Shown: positions 18,813 through 23,009 of the stretch, piece after piece
How the letters are laid out: each line of letters starts with the position of its first letter
How positions within the stretch are numbered: the first letter of the stretch is position 1
Assembly: GCA_033557675.1 (NCBI GenBank)
Contig: JAWQRM010000409.1
Span: forward strand, 1 to 23,009
Direction of reading: 5' to 3'
DNA length: 23,009 bases
Source of the DNA: Coptodactyla brooksi
Lineage: Eukaryota; Arthropoda; Insecta; Coleoptera; Scarabaeidae
Notes under the pieces: model-generated
The model's input: only the letters and a program-made list of their open reading frames with translations
Databases searched by the model: none
Told to the model about the DNA's origin: nothing
Position numbers and translations under genes: made by a program

Positions 18813-19015
18813 TTTCTCCACAAAATCTGGTATGAAGCTATGCTAGGACACCCAGTGATACCAGTTCTACATACTTCAGTGGCATCAGCAGCTGTGCTTA
18901 TTCCAAATCCTTCATCGCCTTCAGAAGCGTCAAAAGACGCTTCTGTACGCATAAAACATACTTGCAGCTGTTTCTGGAGGTCAACATCATCTTTTCTGAT
19001 AATAAGAATATACAA
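18776..19015 (-). other. Unassigned coding-like minus-strand frame
   Basis: A 79-codon minus-strand frame includes KDDVDLQKQLQVCFMRTEAS, DASEGDEGFGISTAAD and ATEVCRTGITG. Its GC content and residue balance are better than those of the surrounding DNA. A good acceptor-like sequence (TATTCTTATTATCAG) lies near 19000, with GTATGT about 34 nt further on. There is no family match. A 9-bp perfect hairpin (AGAAGCGTC-AAAA-GACGCTTCT) sits inside it. It may be part of the neighbouring TE. Confidence 0.25.
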
Positions 19016-19522
19016 TGCAAATGAAATTTGTATTAAATTTGTCTGCGTATAATAAATTTTTAGATATTATATATTTTCTATAATGCATAAAAATTTGTTT
19101 TCTTACACTATTACTTTGAAAAAATGGATTAACTCATGAAACTTTCATAATCGGGAACTAGGTACCTGGGTACCTACTAGTGCACTTAAGGGGTATATTT
19201 TTAATATGCTCTATCAGTATTTTTAAAAGGTATAATAATGTTAATATCATGTGAATTTTACTTGAAATTGAATGCTTTTGGATAAATATGAGTTTCAACC
19301 GTGTGGTTATACCAAAAAGGAGAAAAAAAGTGTAATTAATAAATTGAAAACACAAAACTAGTTGATGTGTCCATCCCACATGACTTTCCCTTACCTTCAC
19401 CCTATTTTTTGTGTTCTAGAAAATATTGAAGAAATATTTTAGACCTAGGATTGACTGTTTTAAAATCCAAATTTGGGTTATTTTTAAAACAAACCAAACA
19501 ACCTGTATACTCAAAAATTTAA
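19016..19522. other. No gene seen
   Basis: AT-rich. A short palindrome AGGTACC-TG-GGTACCT lies near 19160-19175. The 80-codon minus-strand frame at 19158-19400 has no recognisable feature. Confidence 0.4.
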
Positions 19523-19978
19523 GAGCTCGATGCACTGCAACTTTTATTTGAAAAATTTTTTACAATTAAAAAGAACAACAGTTCTAAACAACAAAATTTT
19601 ACATTCGTATCTGTCATCTTTTTTCAAAAATGTGAAATAACACCCAAACGGTACGACTTGAAGTTAATGTATAATATTTATATAGTAATAATATTACATT
19701 TAAAATATTATTATATTCAAAATATAATATTTATAGTTATTTAATAATTAAGGTGACCCTTACATTTTACAAGGGCTTAAAAAATAGAACAATATACAAG
19801 ATGTTCCATTGAAAAATCTTCAGTAGTTTTTAGAATAAATCGAACACCAAAAATAGTTTCAAATTGTAAAGAGTTCGATGTAATGCAACTTTTATTTGAA
19901 ACATTTGTTTCTAAAAAAAACAATAACAGTTGTAAGAAAAACTTTGCATCACAGCTGTCATGTTTTTTCAAAAATACG
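19523..19978. repeat. Diverged direct repeat, 348-bp spacing
   Basis: Copy 1 (19523-19632) and copy 2 (19871-19978) share an ordered series of matches: GAG(C/T)TCGATG, TGCAACTTTTATTTGAAA, AACAGTT(C/G)TAA, CTGTCAT and TTTTTTCAAAAAT. Spacing is similar throughout, so this is an old duplication rather than isolated words. The intervening DNA is very AT-rich with palindromic ATAATATT stretches. Likely TE non-coding sequence or a satellite remnant. Confidence 0.65.
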
Positions 19979-20278
19979 ACCTTTATATTTGAGGCGGTGT
20001 TGAAAGAAAATATCAAATTAAAAATATTTCATCACCCACAGATTTAAAAAAAATCAAAATCTTGAAAATCTCAATTTTGTAGTATTTATTTTAAACGTGT
20101 ACCTTATAAATTTTGTAATTTGGTATTTTAGTAATAAATTTTAATAATAAACGGTTGAATAAACACTTACAAAGATTAGAACTAATATTTAAAACACTGA
20201 AAATATAAATTGTTTGCAAAGTTTCAGAGAAATTAACAGAACTTTTATATTCGTAAGAAATTTCCCAAATTTCATACT

Positions 20279-21131
20279 TTATGCAGCGGTAAATGTCTTA
20301 GCTGTGGATACTCTCTTATAAACACAATCACTAGCTTCTCTAATAAGGTTCCAACAGTAATTTCCCAGCATATTAGAGATCAACCTGCCTTGATTAGGAT
20401 ACGCTAAAAAGTGAATTTTCGATGATATTAAACATTTTAACATGTCTTTAATTAAGTTTTATAGTTAAGACTTCGATTATGTCCTAAGGAATGTGTCACA
20501 TTTTTAAAATCAATTCATGCTGCTTTTTCCAAATCACTTAATGTATCTTCAAAATTGTGGGCCAACGAAAATACCCTCCTTAACTTTTACGAAGCTTAAC
20601 GATGGAAATTGTTCTTGCAGACATTGAAATCGACGCCCTTCTAGTTGCATACCAATGAGAATGGCAATTACTTTAAAATTTGCACATACGTTCCAATTAT
20701 GATATGAGTAATCAATTGCATGAAGAAATATTCAAACTGATTTTCGAACCATCGATGAACAATCGCCATTGACAATTTAAAGCAGACATTAAACTACTTA
20801 TATCATTACAATGGCATAAATCACCTTTTGTGGGAAAGAGATCCGAATATTTCTTATGTCGATCTCGGTAAGTAGATATGTTACTGCTCTTTTGGAGGAG
20901 GTTCCAACCTTGTAATCTTGATCCAAGTAATTCTGAGTATTTTTTGATAAATTTAAGTCTCACAAGATCATTTACGTCAGAGGAGTAGTTTACATCAGAT
21001 GAAGAGGAAGTTTCAACTTCATCAAGTTCCATTTCTGCTGCTACATCGTCATATGCAAAATTCTCTGGAGGTTTTGGTACTGGTAATCCATCACTATGAA
21101 ATACTGCTGAATTGCTCAATGTTAGTTCGAG
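20279..21131 (-). pseudogene. Relic of a multicopy arthropod protein family
   Basis: The minus-strand reading starts SNSAVFHSDGLPVPKPPE. It continues through KKYSELLGSRLQGWNLLQ, DLCHCNDISSLMSALNCQW and RLFIDGSKISL. After a frame change come YHNWNVCANFKVIAILIGMQ, FQCLQEQFPSLSFVKVKEG and IFVGPQF. Further frame changes give LEKAA, IDFKNV and, at the end, MLGNYCWNLIREASDCVYKR, with a stop at 20279. From memory this order matches a long hypothetical protein found in many copies in insect, arachnid and crustacean genomes and thought to be TE-derived. The middle part, after GMQL, is deleted here, and there are several frameshifts and stops. The biochemical function of the family is unknown to me. 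Confidence 0.65.
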
Positions 21132-21578
21132 TACTTAATTTTATGTTTACTTTTTGCAAACATTCCTTGAATTTTTATAATACAAAAGTAGTAGTCATTT
21201 ATCCGGTTCGCGCCATATCATGGGTATAACAAATGGCATACTCTTTCTTGTACCTTTCATCCACGCCTGGAGGTTTTTAGCACGTTAAAAAAATGTATAT
21301 ATGGATCAAACGCATATAAAAAAGAATGCAATATAATAACTACTACACGATAGCCTATATAATCCAAAACGTATAAATGAAATTCCTTAAAATTGGAGGG
21401 TGATGGAATATTTTTACAAACATATCCTTTTCCAGCAGTTTGGAATCTATAAGAAACTCCCAATTTCTATAGAGGAACATACAATTCGTTAAGGTTTGTT
21501 AATCAGTGTAGTTAACCGACGTCTAACTAAAATTGGTGTTGGTACCACATATTCTGTCTCATATTTATTAGAACATCT
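21132..21578. other. Spacer between two TE relics
   Basis: AT-rich sequence with no recognisable feature. Confidence 0.4.
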
Positions 21579-21586
21579 AATAAGTG

Positions 21587-23009
21587 CAGTGTTTCCCAAC
21601 CTTTTTTCCGTCGAGCCTCCCCGAATCATAAATAATATTTTCATGCTCCCCTTTAATTCTCCAATATAAATAACAAACACACATTATTGTAAATTTATTT
21701 ATTTTTTTGAACCCTAAGTAAGAGATACAATATAAACTTTTATTAAACTATACACTTTTTTATAAATGATTCTAGGTTCAGTCTTTGCCAGAGCTATTGT
21801 CAGATGCTATCGACAGAAAGCCGATTTCGCTGTTTAGTTTTAATTAAAGCCAGAGCTGAAGAACCTGTCTCGCATAAATAAGTCGACGAAATCGGAACTA
21901 GTATTCGCAAAACCAGAGAAGTAACTTTCAGATATACAAGGAATCGTTTGATCAAAAATTTCTCCAATGTCAAGAGGTGGAAGTCATCTTTCATGATCGA
22001 ATCGGCCTTCATTTCGAAAAATTCTTCCTGAACAGGAAGAATTTTTGGTAATTGTAAGACATCGACAACAAATGGATTTCTGGTCATGTGCCATATAGAC
22101 GACTCGGATTTAATGTCTTGATAGTATGGGTGAAATTCGTTTTCCAACGCTTGTAAATGAGTTTCTATTTCAACTTTCAAATCTTCATTCAGTTTTTGAT
22201 TATTAATTGCTTCGGTTAGCCGTGAAAAAGTAAAAGCATTCTCAGCAGACACCCTTTTTTCTCAAAGTTGAAGTTTTGATGTGAAACCTTGAATATGGTC
22301 ATAGTTACTAATCAAAGTACCATTGTTGCCCTGAAGTTTCAAGTTTAGCTGATTCAACACTTCAAATATAACGGTCAAATAGTCCAACCTCCATTGAAAT
22401 TGTTCATTACTGAATATTTGCAAAAAATCATTTTTTTCTTTAAACCCAAGAAAGAGGATGACCTCTTTTCTTAATTCATAAAGGCGAGCTAACATGTTGC
22501 CTTTAGATAACCAGCGTACTTCTGTGTGGAATAGAAAGACTGTGATCAAAATCGAGATTCTCACAAAGTAAAGTAAATAATTGACTGTTCAAACTGCTAC
22601 ACTTAAGGTAATTTACGAACTTTATAGCCGAGTCCAAAATCTGGCACAAATACTGTGGCAATGTTTTTGAAGACAAAGCTTGCCGATGAATAACACAATG
22701 ACTACTAACTAACGCGGGATTCTTTTCCTTGAGTTTTTGAGCCAAGCCTGATCGTACACCTATCATTGCAAGGGCGCCATCTGTGCAAAGTCCAATGAGT
22801 TTATTCCAATCCAAATGATTTTTCGATCAAGTCTGATATTGAATTGAATATATCTTCATATTTAGTACCTGCTGTCAATGATTGAGAGTACGAAATCTCT
22901 TCTTCAATGCGATCTCCGCTGACATATCGAACATAAACGATTAGTTGTGCACAATTAACGATGTCTGTGGATTCATCGCAACTAATAGCAAAAAATGGCG
23001 ATAATTTTA
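21587..23009 (-). mobile_element. hAT element, 3' end inside window
   Basis: CAGTGTTTCCCAACC at 21587-21601 is the typical hAT terminal inverted repeat (CAGTG.TTC.CAACC). It lies just beyond the C-terminal end of a minus-strand hAT transposase relic, so this is the element's 3' end. The preceding 8 bp (AATAAGTG, 21579-21586) would be the target-site duplication; the partner copy lies beyond the right edge of the window. The 100 bp inside the terminus include GTCGAGCCTCCCC, as in other members of this group. Confidence 0.75.
21714..23009 (-). pseudogene. ZBED5-like hAT transposase, frameshifted and right-truncated
   Basis: The order of motifs matches the hAT lineage that gave rise to vertebrate ZBED5/FAM200-type proteins. 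AISCDESTDIVNCAQLIVY holds the first catalytic Asp (22975-22977) and WNKLIGLCTDGALAM the second (22779-22781). They are followed by SHCVIHRQALSSKTLP, FHTEVRWLSKGNMLARL, then STYLCETGSSALALIKTKQR and ALAKTEPRI, ending at TAG 21714-21716. Frameshifts lie at about 22815, about 22535, about 22260 (with loss of a few codons) and about 21810. Otherwise the sequence is well preserved, so the insertion is younger than the gypsy and piggyBac relics. The N-terminal BED zinc finger would lie outside the window. Confidence 0.9.

Noticed and set aside
20999..21229. Plus-strand 76-codon frame
   Set aside because: Overlaps the acidic N-terminal segment of the minus-strand arthropod-family relic; it has no features of its own.
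1..23009. CRISPR array, operon structure or bacterial genes
   Set aside because: No spaced direct repeats, no Shine-Dalgarno-led frames and no long open frames. Spliced-exon signals and TE families indicate a eukaryotic, animal genome.

Overview
The window looks like about 23 kb of AT-rich arthropod (most likely insect) nuclear DNA. No long intact gene is present. The two best host-gene candidates are two short, phase-compatible exons on the minus strand. Almost everything else recognisable is decayed transposable-element (TE) sequence from insect-typical families: piggyBac, Ty3/gypsy, several non-LTR LINEs, a possible Penelope-like fragment, and a ZBED5-like hAT. The species cannot be named from the sequence.

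Layout, left to right. Positions 1-300 hold a degenerate repeat of about 175 bp. A piggyBac-like element has its 3' end at a TTAA at 1236-1239, and its broken minus-strand transposase lies at 1416-2345. A tRNA-like relic (2567-2629) and a small minus-strand RT fragment (2955-3035) follow. From about 3640 to 7645 lies a minus-strand Ty3/gypsy relic: gag remnant at 7430-7645, then the pol order RT, RNase H, integrase from 5510 down to 3640. It is split by a plus-strand LINE relic (about 5550-7170), which itself carries a short inverted-repeat element of about 180 bp (6688-6869) and a 133-bp hairpin (6305-6437). The result is a three-layer nest. A Jockey-type RT end is at 8118-8330.

Host-gene signal: a minus-strand exon with start codon and donor at 14644-14757, and a 108-nt exon with canonical acceptor and donor at 8906-9013. 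Both introns touching these exons have phase 1, so the two exons splice in frame across an intron of about 5.6 kb. The predicted N-terminus has an acidic dileucine motif (EQQKLL) and a Ser/Pro-rich stretch. I do not recognise the protein. A possible 24-nt upstream exon lies at 17728-17751. The intron contains a 23-bp perfect hairpin, a decayed RT fragment and an unassigned 106-codon open frame.

The right part holds a minus-strand LINE C-terminus (15800-16335), twin hairpins (18422-18504), a probable second piggyBac remnant (18660-18812), a diverged direct repeat (19523-19978), a pseudogene of a multicopy arthropod protein family (20279-21131), and the 3' end of a hAT element with a recognisable terminus at 21587. 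The broken transposase of that hAT runs off the right edge.
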